NCBI GenBank assembly: GCA_041625325.1
Contig: JBFJTN010000247.1
Coordinates: 1-5,187, forward strand
Length of the DNA stretch: 5,187 bases
Source: Oceanococcus sp041625325
Lineage (GTDB): Bacteria; Pseudomonadota; Gammaproteobacteria; Nevskiales; Oceanococcaceae
Reading direction: 5' to 3'
Positions 4,216 to 5,187 of the stretch are shown here, one piece after another. The position numbers and the translations under genes are program-made. Numbering within the stretch: the stretch's first letter is position 1; every line of letters starts with the position of its first letter. The notes beneath the pieces were generated by a model, which saw only the letters and a program-made list of their open reading frames with translations, was not told the DNA's origin and did not search any database.

Positions 4216-5187
4216 ACGCGGCCAGGCCCTGGTCGAGACCAGCATCGTGCTGAGTCTGGTGGGGCTGCCCCTGCTGATGCTCGGCACCCTGGTCGGCAAG
4301 TACGGCAGCGTGACGCAGCGCAGCGACTGGGCTGCCGCCGACATGGCCTGGGAACGCATGGCCTGGAGCAGCCGGGCGGAGGTGGGCAACAACGCGGCGG
4401 GCTGGAAGCTGGGCGTGCGCAACCTGGCGGACCGGAGCGACAGCGAAATCACCCATCTGGCGCTGCATCGGCGTCTCGGTGCCTACCGGGCCCAGCCGGG
4501 GCTGCCGACCCAGACCGACCGGCCCAGCATCGCTCAGCTGGCCAATCGGGGCGAATGGCGGGCGATCTATCCGTCCCCGACGGCGCCCGGAGGCAACCTG
4601 CTGGCACTGAGCGGGCCGACCGACGGGCTGGGTATCAGTACCGCGCGCTCCACCACCGAGAACTTCATCCGCAGCTATCAGCAGGCCCGCGACACCATCA
4701 ATCGCCCATTCGAGAGCCTGGGGCTCGGCGGCATTCGCCTGGCCCAGATTCGCCACGACATTGACTCCACCTATGACGCCGCCCCCCGCATGCGCCTCAG
4801 AGCTGCTCGTGCGGGCAGCCTCGAGGACTGGGGCATCGACGGTCGGCCCGCCACCAGCGCGGCCACCGTGATGGGCGGGCCGGGACGACTGAGTCCCCGC
4901 GCCCAGCTGCTCACCCGGTCCTGGGCGGCCCAGGATGAGGATCACTACGCGGAGTCGGCCAAGGACTTTGCCGTGCTGGCCCTGTTCCCCAGTGTCATCA
5001 TCAACGTGTTGCGCGACGCCAAGCAGGCCGTGGACAGCCTGTTGCCGAGCATCGATGAGTCCTTTTCCATCGGTGTCGAAGGCTTCGGCATCGACGGCTA
5101 TATCCGGGTGGATTTCGGTTTCCTCGATGAAATCAATCCCTTGATCGGCATCGGCGTGCCCCGACCGGAATTGCAGGGAGTGGTGGA
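4190..5187 (+). CDS. TadE-like pseudopilin/pilus assembly protein, truncated by the window edge
   Basis: The frame opens at ATG 4190-4192 and shows no stop through the last base (332 codons plus two bases). It begins MLIPLFCSERG|QALVETSIVL: Gly11|Gln12 with Glu16 at +5 is a prepilin-peptidase pattern like that of pseudopilins TadE/TadF. Residues 17-35 are the single membrane helix, followed by GKYGSVTQRSDWAAADMAWE (36-55) and RMAW. The GKY...WERxxW pattern is what I recall from TadE-like proteins in gammaproteobacterial Tad loci. The remaining approximately 270 residues are extracytoplasmic, with a hydrophobic helix at 260-274 (FAVLALFPSVIINVL) and a glycine-rich strand region from 295 (GVEGFGIDGYIRVDFGF). 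This is much longer than classical TadE (about 190 aa). Cys7 is the only cysteine seen. The gene overlaps the TadG-like gene by 26 bases and has no clear ribosome site, implying translational coupling. Codon use matches the neighbours and reading is continuous, so it is a real gene. The C-terminus and full length are unknown. Confidence 0.87.
   Translation, partial: MLIPLFCSERGQALVETSIVLSLVGLPLLMLGTLVGKYGSVTQRSDWAAADMAWERMAWSSRAEVGNNAAGWKLGVRNLADRSDSEITHLALHRRLGAYRAQPGLPTQTDRPSIAQLANRGEWRAIYPSPTAPGGNLLALSGPTDGLGISTARSTTENFIRSYQQARDTINRPFESLGLGGIRLAQIRHDIDSTYDAAPRMRLRAARAGSLEDWGIDGRPATSAATVMGGPGRLSPRAQLLTRSWAAQDEDHYAESAKDFAVLALFPSVIINVLRDAKQAVDSLLPSIDESFSIGVEGFGIDGYIRVDFGFLDEINPLIGIGVPRPELQGVV

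Noticed and set aside
2662..4452. 596-codon open frame on the minus strand opposite the TadG-like and TadE-like genes
   Set aside because: It mirrors the codon bias of the two real genes, has no ribosome site or recognisable domain, and is rich in Arg/Gly/His/Gln as expected of antisense frames in GC-rich DNA.
4187..4945. 252-codon minus-strand frame at the right end
   Set aside because: Low-complexity Gly/Ala/Arg/Gln composition, lies opposite the TadE-like gene, which has clear membrane and processing features.

Overview
The window looks like chromosomal DNA of a GC-rich Gram-negative bacterium, most likely a gammaproteobacterium. The reasons are a lipid A gene (lpxH) next to a cyclophilin gene, a proteobacterial-type DusA, and strongly G/C-ending codons throughout. 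I cannot name the genus from sequence alone.

Left part (1-1661, all on the minus strand): a tightly packed housekeeping operon read right to left. It is dusA (tRNA-dihydrouridine synthase A), then an exported cyclophilin-type peptidyl-prolyl isomerase, then the first 12 codons of lpxH (UDP-2,3-diacylglucosamine hydrolase), which is cut by the left edge. The gaps are 11 and 13 bases, and the isomerase ribosome binding site overlaps the dusA stop codon, so co-transcription is very likely.

Middle (1662-1935): a 274-base divergent intergenic region that must carry the promoters for dusA (leftward) and for the pilus genes (rightward). It holds several short inverted and direct repeats, but I see no textbook sigma-70 or sigma-54 promoter for the rightward genes.

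Right part (1936-5187, plus strand): the start of a Tad/Flp-type pilus locus. First is a small Flp-like prepilin (88 aa) with a Gly|Gln processing site and a Ser/Thr-rich tail. A strong hairpin overlaps its stop codon. Next is a 656-aa TadG-like protein with one N-terminal membrane segment and a very large ectodomain without a visible von Willebrand A domain. Last is a TadE-like protein that starts 26 bases inside the previous gene and is still open at the right edge (332 codons visible). The Flp and TadE-like products share the same prepilin-peptidase pattern (Gly|Gln plus Glu at +5), so both are probably processed by a TadV-type peptidase. The secretion ATPase, platform proteins, secretin and prepilin peptidase are not in the window and would be expected beyond the right edge or elsewhere.

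Nothing here is clearly a new system. The least understood parts are the large extracytoplasmic domains of the TadG-like and TadE-like proteins and the hairpin between the pilin and the rest of the operon.
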